This document shows, one piece after another, positions 55,118-63,588 of a stretch of 64,000 bases of DNA. The DNA is from Methyloversatilis sp. (GTDB taxonomy: Bacteria > Pseudomonadota > Gammaproteobacteria > Burkholderiales > Rhodocyclaceae). Under the pieces are notes generated by a model, which saw only the letters and a program-made list of their open reading frames with translations, ran no database searches and had not been told where the DNA came from. Position 1 is the first letter of the stretch, and each line of letters opens with the position of its first letter. The position numbers were made by a program, and so were the translations under genes. The stretch covers positions 1 through 64,000 of the forward strand of contig NZ_JAUYRO010000103.1 of assembly GCF_030696805.1 (NCBI RefSeq). Reading direction: 5' to 3'.

Positions 55118-57766
55118 TCAGGCCAGAGCCCGGCTGACGACCTCGGCGACATCCGGCGACAGCCCGGGTTGTGCGGCGATGCTTTCCAGCGCGGCGCGGG
55201 CATGCGTCTGGCGGCCGTCGTCGAAGCGGCGCCAGCGATCGAAGGCGCGTGCCACGCGTGAGGCGACCTGCGGGTTCACCGGGTCGAGCTCGCGGATGAC
55301 GCCGGCTGCATAGCTGTAGCCCGAGCCGTCCGCCGCATGAAAATGCAGCGGATTGGCGGCGCAGAAAGTGCGCACCAGCGCGTACACCTTGTTCGGATTC
55401 TTCAGGTCGAATGCCTCGTGCGCCATCAGTTCGCGCACGCGTGCCGTCGTGCCGACTGCCGGCGAGGTCGCCTGCACCGCAAGCCACTTGTCCACCACCA
55501 GCGCTTCGTGCTTCCAGCGCGCGTAGAACTCCGCGAGCGCAACCTCGCGCAGCGGCGTTTCGCTGTGTGCCAGCAGGGTCAGCGCCGCTGACTGGTCGGT
55601 CATGTTGTCGGCATCGCGGAATTGCACGAGGGCGCGCAACTGCAGCGCCGGATCGTCCAGTTCCATCAGATAGCCCAGCGCAAGATTGCGTAGCGCACGC
55701 CGACCCATCGCCGCGGCGTCCGGCCCGTAGGGACCGGTCACGGCGAGCGATTCGAGCAGCGCTTCGAACTGCGGACGCAAGGCCTGCGCCAGCGTGCGGC
55801 GGAACAGCCGGCGTACCCGGTGCGCAGCATCCGGATCTATCACCGTCATCTGATCGCCGAGCCAGATTTCCGACGGCAGCGCCAGCGCCTCGGCGGCGAG
55901 GGCCGGGTCGTGCTCCGCCTTGCTCAGGGTGGCGGTGAAGGCGTCGAGGAACACCGCCGGCACCTCCGGTTCGCCACCTGACTGCAAGGTCGCGACGCCG
56001 GCGAGCATGAGCCTGGTTGCCAGCCGCTGCCCCGCTTCCCAGCGATTGAATTCGTCGCTGTCGTGCGCCATCAGCGTTGCCAGCGCGCTGTCCGGGCAGT
56101 CGAACCGCAGCGTGACCGGCGCCGAGAAGTTGCGCAGCAGCGACGGCAGCGGTGGCTGCATCAGGCCATGTCTCGACAGGTCGAAGTCGAAGGTCTGCGA
56201 CGTTTCGGTCAGGGACAGCACCGTCGTCGGCAGGATTTCGCGGCCATCCGGCGACAGCAGGCCGACGGCGACCGGAATATGCAGCGGGCCTCGCTCAAGT
56301 GAAATGCCTTCCTGCGCCAGACGCTTCTCGTAGGCGGTGGGCGGATTGTCCTGGGACAGCGTGAGGCGATAGCGGCCGGATGCGACGTCGATGTCGGCGG
56401 CAGCCGTCAGCGTCGGTGTGCCGGCCTGCTCGTACCAGCGACGGAATTGCGACAGGTCGACGCCGCTCGCGTCCTGCATGGCCGACACGAAGGCGTCGCA
56501 GGTGACCGCCTGTCCGTCATGGCGCTCGAAATACAGCTTCATGCCGCGCTGGAAACCGTCTTCGCCGAGCAGCGTGTGGATCATGCGCACCACCTCGGCA
56601 CCCTTTTCGTAGACCGTGGCGGTGTAGAAATTATTGATTTCCTCGTAACTGGCCGGACGCACCGGGTGCGCCATCGGGCCGGCGTCCTCCGGAAACTGCG
56701 CTGCACGCAAGCCACGCACCTCCTGGATGCGCTGCACGGCCCGCGAATACATGTCCGAGCCGTACTCCTGGTCACGGAACACGGTCAGGCCTTCCTTCAG
56801 CGACAGCTGGAACCAGTCGCGGCAGGTCACGCGGTTGCCGGTCCAGTTGTGGAAGTACTCGTGCGCGACCACGCGGTCGATATTCATGTAATCGAGATCG
56901 GTGGCGATGTCGGGCCGCGCCAGCACGTACTTCGTGTTGAAGATGTTCAAGCCCTTGTTTTCCATCGCGCCCATGTTGAAGTCACCGACGGCGACGATCA
57001 TGTAGCGGTCGAGATCCAGTTCGAGGCCGAAACGCTCCTCGTCCCAGCGCATCGACTTCTTCAGCGCATGCATCGCAAAATCGCACTGGTCGAGCTTGCC
57101 CGGTTCGACATAGATTGCCAGATCGACCTCGCGCCCGGAGGCGGTCGTGTAGCGGTCGTCCAGCCGATCGAGCTTCGCGGCGACCATGGCGAACAGGTAG
57201 CACGGCTTGGGAAACGGATCGACCCAGCGCGCCCAGTGACGGCCGCCCGCTTCGTCGCCGCTGGCTTCGAGGTTGCCGTTGGCCAGCAGATCGGGAAAGC
57301 GCTCGCGGCTGGCATGCAGGGTCACCGTGTAGCGCGACATCACGTCCGGACGGTCCGGGAAAAAAGTGATGCGGCGGAAGCCTTCGGCCTCGCACTGCGT
57401 AAAGTAGCCGTCCTTCGACCGGAACAGACCGGACAGCGTCGTGTTGACGTCGGGCCGGATGCGCACCCGGGTGGTCAGCCGGCAACTGTCCGGCAGTTGG
57501 GCCAGCACGAGCCGGCCGTCCTTCAGCCGACTGACCGGATTGTCCAGCGTGACATCGTCAACGCGGACATCGATCAGCTCCAGCGCCTCGCCATCGAGTT
57601 CCAGATCGGCGCGGGGGGCATTTTCGTTGCGCCGCACAAGCATCACAGCACCAACCGTCGTATCGCCGTTGTCGGCGATGGATACGTCAAGGTCGATGGT
57701 ATCCACCCACCAGGCGGGCGCGCTGTAGTCACGCAGGTGGATGGCGCGCGAAAAAGAGTTCTTCAT
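55118..57766 (-). CDS. pepN: Aminopeptidase N
   Basis: Zinc metallopeptidase of the M1 family. 882 residues; substrate motif GAMENKG and zinc site HEYFHNWTGNR followed by KEGLTVFRDQEY (the catalytic Glu and third ligand). DUF3458 Ig-like and C-terminal helical parts follow, as in E. coli PepN. Intact. No linked peptide transporter. Confidence 0.96.
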   Translation of the reverse strand: MKNSFSRAIHLRDYSAPAWWVDTIDLDVSIADNGDTTVGAVMLVRRNENAPRADLELDGEALELIDVRVDDVTLDNPVSRLKDGRLVLAQLPDSCRLTTRVRIRPDVNTTLSGLFRSKDGYFTQCEAEGFRRITFFPDRPDVMSRYTVTLHASRERFPDLLANGNLEASGDEAGGRHWARWVDPFPKPCYLFAMVAAKLDRLDDRYTTASGREVDLAIYVEPGKLDQCDFAMHALKKSMRWDEERFGLELDLDRYMIVAVGDFNMGAMENKGLNIFNTKYVLARPDIATDLDYMNIDRVVAHEYFHNWTGNRVTCRDWFQLSLKEGLTVFRDQEYGSDMYSRAVQRIQEVRGLRAAQFPEDAGPMAHPVRPASYEEINNFYTATVYEKGAEVVRMIHTLLGEDGFQRGMKLYFERHDGQAVTCDAFVSAMQDASGVDLSQFRRWYEQAGTPTLTAAADIDVASGRYRLTLSQDNPPTAYEKRLAQEGISLERGPLHIPVAVGLLSPDGREILPTTVLSLTETSQTFDFDLSRHGLMQPPLPSLLRNFSAPVTLRFDCPDSALATLMAHDSDEFNRWEAGQRLATRLMLAGVATLQSGGEPEVPAVFLDAFTATLSKAEHDPALAAEALALPSEIWLGDQMTVIDPDAAHRVRRLFRRTLAQALRPQFEALLESLAVTGPYGPDAAAMGRRALRNLALGYLMELDDPALQLRALVQFRDADNMTDQSAALTLLAHSETPLREVALAEFYARWKHEALVVDKWLAVQATSPAVGTTARVRELMAHEAFDLKNPNKVYALVRTFCAANPLHFHAADGSGYSYAAGVIRELDPVNPQVASRVARAFDRWRRFDDGRQTHARAALESIAAQPGLSPDVAEVVSRALA

Positions 57767-58023
57767 TTGTTAACTTCCGTGTCGATAACAGCAGGGGCAG
57801 TCGTTCGAACGCTGCCTTGAACAAGGGTTCGCAGCGATTGAACATCGCGGCAAAGTCAGTCTGCACGCGGCTGAGCCGAAGACCCTGCAAACGAGCAAAG
57901 GGAACAGACAGGGTTTTTGCACTGAAGATGCAGACCGGGTTAACCCTTAGTCCGGGTGACCTAAGTTCTGAAGAATGACACATCGCAGCATTACCATCGA
58001 ACCAACAACTCAAAAGGTATGCC

Positions 58024-58608
58024 ATGGGTGCAATTTTGAACGAAGGAGTGTCGGTATCGCGCCAACAGCGTGACGATCCGGCCCCACGCTCCGCGCGGGA
58101 ACATGCAGCGTGGCCGAGGTTTTCGGCCAACGCGTCGCGCCACTCCGAAATCGGGGCCAACGGTCAGCCCGTTGCGGCGGCAGGTCTGCGCAACTGGACA
58201 GCTGGCGAGCTTGCTGCACTGCTGTGTGAAGTGCTCAAGCGAGAACATCCTGCGCTTGCGGCATGTCACGGACAACGCGTCGAAACCGACTGGATTCCGC
58301 TCGCTCGTTCGCTCGCCATACGCCTGGCCGAGACGCCGGGTATGACGCTGGCGACCAGTCCGCTGAAAACCCGCTTCCTGCTGCGCGAACAGATCGGCGC
58401 CTGGCTGGTGCACAACGCGCTCGATGTCGATGCTGCGCATTCCGTGCTGATCGCGCTTCCCGACACCTGGAACCCCGGTCGCGTGCTGTCCTACCTGTTC
58501 CGTCATGAAATTGCGCCGATGCACTACGTGACGGCATCCGTACGCAGCAACAACCAGCCCATCTCCAGCTCCACCACGATCCGCGAAGAGCTCAGCGTCA
58601 GCGCCTGA
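58024..58608 (+). CDS. Unrecognised 194-residue protein
   Basis: Not recognised. The N-terminal 60 residues are basic and look disordered; from about 60 the chain is helical with WTAGELAALLCEVL, ETDWIPLARSLAIRL and LREQIGAWLVHNAL. No membrane segment. A clean terminator follows, so it is probably a real single gene. The start at 58024 gives the longest product. Confidence 0.6.
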   Translation: MGAILNEGVSVSRQQRDDPAPRSAREHAAWPRFSANASRHSEIGANGQPVAAAGLRNWTAGELAALLCEVLKREHPALAACHGQRVETDWIPLARSLAIRLAETPGMTLATSPLKTRFLLREQIGAWLVHNALDVDAAHSVLIALPDTWNPGRVLSYLFRHEIAPMHYVTASVRSNNQPISSSTTIREELSVSA

Positions 58609-58650
58609 CGCCGGAATGGCATCCCGCGACCCACCGGTCGCACCCGATCA

Positions 58651-58700
58651 CAGAAAAAAAAGAGGTGGTTGTGGCCGAAAGCCGCAATCACCTCTTTTCT
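58651..58700 (+). terminator. Terminator after the 194-residue gene
   Basis: A long stem (58661-58675 with 58681-58695, a few G-U pairs) with T-rich sequence after it and A-rich sequence before, so it may work in both directions. Confidence 0.75.
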
Positions 58701-58771
58701 TTGGATAGATCGAAAGCGTGGGCTTGTTTGCATTCCGAAGTGCCTGCACCGCGCATTCGCGCAACACAAAA

Positions 58772-58800
58772 CAAAAAGGCCAGTTCCGGGGAACTGGCCT
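58772..58800 (-). terminator. Terminator of the former tRNA-Thr
   Basis: AGGCCAGTTCC pairs with GGAACTGGCCT; on the minus strand TTTTTG follows. It lies 17 bases after the tRNA 3' end, so it belonged to the intact tRNA gene. Confidence 0.7.
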
Positions 58801-58816
58801 GTCTGTTTGATTCTAC

Positions 58817-58863
58817 TGGTGCCGCTGGCCGGAATCGAACTGGCGACCTTCGCATTACGAATT
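58817..58863 (-). other. 3' remnant of tRNA-Thr (CGT), attachment site of the island
   Basis: Minus-strand sequence runs from the anticodon loop (TTCGTAAT) through T-arm and acceptor to CCA, as in tRNA-Thr(CGT), but no D-arm or 5' acceptor follows beyond 58863. The T stem has one mismatch (GCCAG against CCGGC), in keeping with decay. The integrase starts 160 bases further on, so this is read as one att end of the island. The intact tRNA should be at the other end. Confidence 0.75.
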
Positions 58864-59021
58864 AGAAGGTACCACAAAACCCTCGCATTAACGAACCTTA
58901 CTTTTCCTTTACCTATAAAGGATTTGCATCCATACTGACCTTAACGGGCTAGCGTGAAAAACACCGAAATTTGATAGCCCGTGCTAGCCCGGTGCTAGAC
59001 CGATCAGATTGAGGTGCGACG

Positions 59022-60383
59022 ATGGCAAGGCAGAAACTCAGCAAGACGTTGATTCTGGAAACGCCCCTGCCCGACGTCGGCAAGCGCACTACCTTGTACG
59101 ACACAGAGGTTGTGAAGCTGGCAGTGCGCATCACGCACACCGGCGCACGCACCTTCTATGTGGTGAAGCGGACCGGCGCATCGATGGCGTGGGTGAAACT
59201 TGGCGACCTGACCGACATGACGGTCGAAAAGGCGCGGATCGAGGCCGGCAAGGTATTGGGCGAATTCGCCAGCGGCGCCAACCCAGCGAAAGCACGGCGC
59301 GCCATCCGTGAAGAACTGACCTTCGCAAAAGCCTTTGACGAGTTGCTGACGCACAAGCGCAAGCGCAACGGCACGCCGCTGTCTGAGCACACAAAGCGCG
59401 ACTATCAGGACGTCCTGCGCCTTTACCTTGCCCCGATTACCGGCAAGAAGCTGTCGGAGATTTCCCGGACTGACGTGAAGGCAATCCATCGCAAGGCGAG
59501 CAAGACAAGCGCAGCGCAAGCGGACCGGGCTGTCGCCATCGTGTCGTCGGTGTTCACTTTCATGCTCGACCAAGAGCTATTCAGCGGGACCAACCCGGCA
59601 AGCCGGATTCAGAAGAACCTGCCAGCCGAGCGCGACCGCTTCGTTCAAGCGGACGAACTGCCGGCGCTCTTCGGAGCAATCGCCCAGTCGTCGCAACGCG
59701 ATTACTTCCTGTTGTCCCTGCTGACCGGCGCGCGTCGGTCCAATGTGCAGGCGATGGCATGGAAGGACGTCGACATGGACGGCGCTGTGTGGCGGATCGG
59801 CAAGACCAAGAACGGCACGCCGCAGAACGTCACCCTATCCCCTGAAGCACTGGCGGTGCTCAGATTGCGGGCAGAAGCCGGCAACGATTCGCCGTTCGTG
59901 TTTCCCGGCGCTGGCGAGACTGGACACCTCGTTGAACCGAAGAAGGCATGGGACACATGCAAGCGCGCCGCAAGCTTCATTCGACTACTCGACGCGCTAC
60001 AGGCCGCAGGCGTACTTGACGACGAAAAGCGGGCCGCTGCCGATGAACTGGCGTTGAAGAACCTGACGAAAGCCGAACGCACGTATCAGGCACAAGCCAA
60101 GGCCGCGAAGATCAACCCGGACGATTACACGATGCGTGACCTGCGCATTCACGATCTGCGGCGCACGCTTGGAAGCTGGCAGGCAAAGACCGGCGCATCG
60201 CTTTCAATTATCGGCAAGAGCTTGAACCACAAGACGCACCAAGCGACCGCGATCTATGCCCGACTCGACCTTGATCCGGTGCGGCAGTCGGTGAATACGG
60301 CCACGTCAGCCATGATGGAAGCGGCCGGGCTGAAGGATGGCGCAGAGGTTGTGTCGATCAAGAATGGCAAGACCGCTGCCTGA
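59022..60383 (+). CDS. Tyrosine recombinase (integrase) of the island
   Basis: 453 residues. N-terminal arm-binding domain, SAM-like core-binding domain (about 105-190), then the catalytic domain with Arg in LTGARRSNVQAM, HDLRRTLG and LNHKTHQATAIYARL (His and catalytic Tyr). An insert of about 60 residues (LLDALQAAGVLDDEKRAA and beyond) lies before HDLRR. Drives site-specific integration at the tRNA-Thr end. Confidence 0.93.
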   Translation: MARQKLSKTLILETPLPDVGKRTTLYDTEVVKLAVRITHTGARTFYVVKRTGASMAWVKLGDLTDMTVEKARIEAGKVLGEFASGANPAKARRAIREELTFAKAFDELLTHKRKRNGTPLSEHTKRDYQDVLRLYLAPITGKKLSEISRTDVKAIHRKASKTSAAQADRAVAIVSSVFTFMLDQELFSGTNPASRIQKNLPAERDRFVQADELPALFGAIAQSSQRDYFLLSLLTGARRSNVQAMAWKDVDMDGAVWRIGKTKNGTPQNVTLSPEALAVLRLRAEAGNDSPFVFPGAGETGHLVEPKKAWDTCKRAASFIRLLDALQAAGVLDDEKRAAADELALKNLTKAERTYQAQAKAAKINPDDYTMRDLRIHDLRRTLGSWQAKTGASLSIIGKSLNHKTHQATAIYARLDLDPVRQSVNTATSAMMEAAGLKDGAEVVSIKNGKTAA

Positions 60384-60436
60384 CGGTTTCAGGCGAGTGC
60401 GGGCCAAAGCGTGCCCCAGCATCGGAAGGAATACGC

Positions 60437-60646
60437 ATGGAAATGATCAACCAGTCGCCGGCACTTGTGCTGCGCTGGCTACTTGGACTTGAGCTTGGCG
60501 GGAAGCTGGATGGCCTTACAGCCGTTGTGACCACAACGGACGGCGACGTTAGATACATCGCTTTGCGTAACGCCTTCCCGCCGCCGCGCGTCTTGGAGAG
60601 CAAGGACGCGGCGCATTCGCAGTCTGTCGGAACCGTTACGGACTAA
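60437..60646 (+). CDS. Hypothetical 69-residue island protein
   Basis: Unrecognised. Starts MEMINQSPALVLRWLLGLEL after a weak GGAAGGAA site. Probably real because the frame is well placed after the integrase and ends without overlap, but coding evidence is modest. Confidence 0.45.
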   Translation: MEMINQSPALVLRWLLGLELGGKLDGLTAVVTTTDGDVRYIALRNAFPPPRVLESKDAAHSQSVGTVTD

Positions 60647-60742
60647 AAGAGCAGCACGCCGCGCCTACTCCGCCGGGAGGAACACCGGGAACCCTTGCCC
60701 GGCTGGCGCGGCACCCTCACAGGGGAGCGCGAAAGGGGCGCT

Positions 60743-61384
60743 GTGATCGAAACGACTTTCATGCACGTTGATGCCGCTGCAACGGCATTAAGCACAGACG
60801 TGCGGACACTTCTGCAGGCGGCGGCGGAAAAACGGATTTGGTTATATGGTTTGTCGGCTGAACTCCGGGAGACGATCACCTTCTATGAAGGCGATGTTGT
60901 CCGGCACCTGGGGGCAACACGCATCATCGAGTACATACCGCTCAGTTTTGAGAGCGTCCTAAGACTTCAAGCAACCGGAGAGACCGGACCGATTTCATGG
61001 GCCGGGCCGCTCGACGCATTAGATGGAAACGAGTACTGGCTGCTGGAGGACCTAAAGGAAAGGCCCCTTGCTTCGATCTCGTTATCCAGAGTCTTTGTTC
61101 GCCGCAAGGACATTCAAGAGATAGTCAACGGGGCAGCGACGCCGCCTGTAGAACAGCCAGACAAGGAAGGCTTGTCGTTTTTTTCAGATGACCTTGTATT
61201 GATGATCCGAGCGGCACATGCGTACTGGAAAAACGCCTGCAGGGACGACCCAAGTACGCAACACATTAACCCCGAGGTAGCCGCGTGGCTTGAACAGCGC
61301 GGCATGTCGAAGGGCAAAGCAAAATACGCCGCATCGCTCATTCGTCCGTCGTGGGCGCACAACGGGCGCAAACCAGAATCATAA
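60743..61384 (+). CDS. Hypothetical 213-residue island protein
   Basis: Not recognised. GTG start with AAAGGGG upstream (a longer TTG start is possible). Contains FMHVDAAATALSTDVRTLLQ and ends EVAAWLEQRGMSKGKAKYAASLIRPSW. The last part looks like a helix-rich DNA- or protein-binding end. A possible link to phage or plasmid regulation is only from context. Confidence 0.6.
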   Translation: MIETTFMHVDAAATALSTDVRTLLQAAAEKRIWLYGLSAELRETITFYEGDVVRHLGATRIIEYIPLSFESVLRLQATGETGPISWAGPLDALDGNEYWLLEDLKERPLASISLSRVFVRRKDIQEIVNGAATPPVEQPDKEGLSFFSDDLVLMIRAAHAYWKNACRDDPSTQHINPEVAAWLEQRGMSKGKAKYAASLIRPSWAHNGRKPES

Positions 61385-61427
61385 AAGGCACACCCTAAAA
61401 CGATTGCGCAGCAAGGCTTTCAGGAAC

Positions 61428-61449
61428 GTTTAACCCTTAAGGGTTAAAC
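61428..61449. promoter_or_regulatory. 22-bp perfect palindrome upstream of the AlpA-like gene
   Basis: Half-site GTTTAACCCTT followed directly by its complement. AT-rich compared with its surroundings and 73 bases before the AlpA-like start; likely an operator of an island regulator. Confidence 0.55.
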
Positions 61450-61484
61450 CCTTTCTCTGTTTCGTCATGTCGCTTTTCTTCACT

Positions 61485-61529
61485 GTTCGCATCCATACGG
61501 CACCCTAGCCGGGACACATGGATGCGAAC
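61485..61529 (+). promoter_or_regulatory. Hairpin covering the AlpA-like start codon
   Basis: GTTCGCATCCAT (61485-61496) is perfectly complementary to 61518-61529, with a 21-nt loop. The second arm contains the ATG at 61522, so the RNA hairpin could hide the start, or the two arms could be operator half-sites. Confidence 0.5.
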
Positions 61530-61758
61530 GATGACGACTGAAAACCTTGCAGCACTGCTCAAGCGCGGCGCCGATCTGCTCGACGACAAAGCCGCTGCCG
61601 ATCTGCTCGACGTGTCACCCGGCACGCTCTCTGTCTGGCGCTCTACCGGGCGTTACAACCTGCCCTTCCTGAAGGTGGGCCGCAAAGTCCGCTACCGGCG
61701 TACTGACCTGCTCGCGTGGCTGGAAAGCCGCACCCGCGAAAACGGCGCTACGGCGTAA
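61522..61758 (+). CDS. AlpA/excisionase-like helix-turn-helix protein
   Basis: 78 residues with a MerR-like winged helix: LDDKAAADLLDVSPGTLSVWRSTGRYNLPFLKVGRKVRYRR. This is the fold of AlpA/Xis proteins that control island excision and replication genes. Start at 61522; an in-frame ATG at 61531 is equally possible. Confidence 0.8.
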   Translation: MRTMTTENLAALLKRGADLLDDKAAADLLDVSPGTLSVWRSTGRYNLPFLKVGRKVRYRRTDLLAWLESRTRENGATA

Positions 61759-61767
61759 GGGGGCTAC

Positions 61768-61923
61768 GTGGACAAGAAAAAGAGCCGCACCGCAAAGCAG
61801 TACAGCCCCAAACAAGACACCCCGAATCATACCGATCCGCTGATCGGCTGGCACTCACTGGGCAAGCAGAGCCGTACCCGAGCGCCGAAGCGCGGATGGT
61901 CGCGGAAAGGCGGTGCGAAATGA
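61768..61923 (+). CDS. Small basic 51-residue protein
   Basis: GTG start with AGGGGG just upstream. Product MDKKKSRTAKQYSPKQDTPN and beyond ends KRGWSRKGGAK. Its stop overlaps the next ATG (AATGA), supporting a real, coupled gene. Function unknown. Confidence 0.5.
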   Translation: MDKKKSRTAKQYSPKQDTPNHTDPLIGWHSLGKQSRTRAPKRGWSRKGGAK

Positions 61924-62354
61924 GCGCAGAGACCTTGCTGTCGCGTCTGGACAAGGTAAGGCGCACTGGGCCGGGGCGATGGGTGGCGCGATGTCCTGCA
62001 CACGATGACCGCGGGCCGTCTCTGTCCGTACGCGAGTTGGAAGACGGCCGCGCGCTGCTGAAATGCTTCGCTGGTTGCACGGTGCATGAAGTCGTCCAGG
62101 CTGTCGGGCTGTCTCTGTCCGATCTGTTCCCCGAGAAACTGAGCAACGAGGCGCACGCCATCAAGGGCGAGCGGCGCCCGTTCCCGGCTGCTGACGTGCT
62201 TCGCTGTATCGCATTTGAAGCCCTTGTCGTGCTGACAGCGGGCGCGGCATTGCTGGCCGGGCAACCCTTCAGCGATGCGGACCGCGCGCGCCTTGTGGTG
62301 GCTGTGGGGCGCATACAGGCGGCACTCGATGCGGGAGGGCTGACGCATGGCTAA
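61920..62354 (+). CDS. CHC2 zinc-finger primase-like protein
   Basis: 144 residues: a CHC2-type zinc ribbon (CPAHDDRGPSLS then LLKCFAGCTVHEV), the finger of DnaG/P4-type primases, followed by a helical tail. No TOPRIM catalytic domain follows, so this is a short primase-like protein, perhaps a helper in island replication. Overlaps the ATPase gene by 8 bases. Confidence 0.8.
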   Translation: MSAETLLSRLDKVRRTGPGRWVARCPAHDDRGPSLSVRELEDGRALLKCFAGCTVHEVVQAVGLSLSDLFPEKLSNEAHAIKGERRPFPAADVLRCIAFEALVVLTAGAALLAGQPFSDADRARLVVAVGRIQAALDAGGLTHG

Positions 62355-63588
62355 CGGTGCAATCGAGCGTGGCGCGAGCTTCCTTGATGACGTCGCGGCA
62401 AAACGGATAGCGGATGCGATGGATGCGCAAGCGCAACCCAGCGAGGTCGGCTTGATCTGCGCGACCGACCTTAAGCCAGAGGCTATTTCATGGCTGTGGG
62501 GCGGGTGGCTAGCGGCGGGAAAGATGCATGTATTAGGCGGCGCACCGGGCACCGGCAAGACAACGATCTCCATGGGCTTGGCTGCGACGGTGACGACTGG
62601 CGGGCGCTGGCCGGATGGGACTCGGGCAACTGCCGGAAACGTGTTGATCTGGAGCGGCGAAGATGATCCGGCGGACACGCTGATTCCACGACTCGCACTG
62701 TCGGGCGCCGATCTGTCCCGCGCCTATTTCATTGCCGACATCCGGGAAGGCAACGAGCGGCGATCCTTTGACCCAGCCCGAGACATGGAAGCGCTACGGC
62801 GAAAGGTGGCGGACATCGGCGGCGTGCGCCTGCTGATCGTTGATCCGGTGGTATCCGCGATAGCCGGTGACAGTCACAAGAACGCAGAGGTGCGGCGAGG
62901 CTTGCAACCGCTTGTCGATCTGGCCAGCTCTATGCGCTGCGCCTTGTTGGGAATCACGCACTTTTCCAAAGGGACGGGAGGGCGCGACCCCGTGGAAAGG
63001 CTGACCGGAAGCTTGGCATTCGGGGCGCTTGCACGGGTGGTAATGGTGGCGGCAAAGCACCAGACGGAAGGCGAGGACGGCCGCACCGTGCGGCTTTTCT
63101 GCCGGGCTAAATCCAACATCGGACCGGATGACGGCGGCTTCGAATACGACTTGCACCAAGCGGAACTGGATGCGCATCCGGGCGTATTCGCATCGTCTGT
63201 CCTGTGGGGTGACGCGGTAGAAGGTGCTGCGCGCGAACTGCTAGCGACGGCGGACGCCACAGGCGACGACAGCGAAGGCGGCACACTGGCTGATGCAAAG
63301 CGATTCCTTGCTGATCTGCTGGCAGACGGACCTATTCCGGCCAAGGCAATAAGGGCGGATGCTGACGGTGCGGGTTATTCCTGGGCCACGATTCGAAGGG
63401 CGAAAGAAGCGCTCCATATCGAACCGGTGAAGCAAGGCATGAAGGGCGGCTGGGTATGGCGTATGCCTTGGCAGGAATCCGCGAAGGTGCTCAAGAATTC
63501 TGAAGATGCTCAACAAAAAGAGGTGAGCACCTTCGAAGAATCTGAGCACCTTCAGACGCTATCGGACGGGGTCGAGGTGGAGATATGA
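62347..63588 (+). CDS. RepA-like AAA ATPase (plasmid/phage helicase type)
   Basis: 413 residues: Walker A HVLGGAPGTGKTTI, Walker B RLLIVDPVVSAIAGD, and LLGITHFSKGTGGRDPVERLTGS, matching RepA/DnaB-like hexameric ATPases of plasmids and phages. The C-terminal 90 residues look like a winged helix (DLLADGPIPAKAIRADADGAGYSWATIRRAK). With the primase-like gene it forms a replication pair. Confidence 0.88.
   Translation: MANGAIERGASFLDDVAAKRIADAMDAQAQPSEVGLICATDLKPEAISWLWGGWLAAGKMHVLGGAPGTGKTTISMGLAATVTTGGRWPDGTRATAGNVLIWSGEDDPADTLIPRLALSGADLSRAYFIADIREGNERRSFDPARDMEALRRKVADIGGVRLLIVDPVVSAIAGDSHKNAEVRRGLQPLVDLASSMRCALLGITHFSKGTGGRDPVERLTGSLAFGALARVVMVAAKHQTEGEDGRTVRLFCRAKSNIGPDDGGFEYDLHQAELDAHPGVFASSVLWGDAVEGAARELLATADATGDDSEGGTLADAKRFLADLLADGPIPAKAIRADADGAGYSWATIRRAKEALHIEPVKQGMKGGWVWRMPWQESAKVLKNSEDAQQKEVSTFEESEHLQTLSDGVEVEI

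Noticed and set aside
58817-58893. Complete tRNA-Thr gene
   Set aside because: Only the anticodon loop to CCA half is present; no D-arm or 5' acceptor strand can be formed from the following bases.
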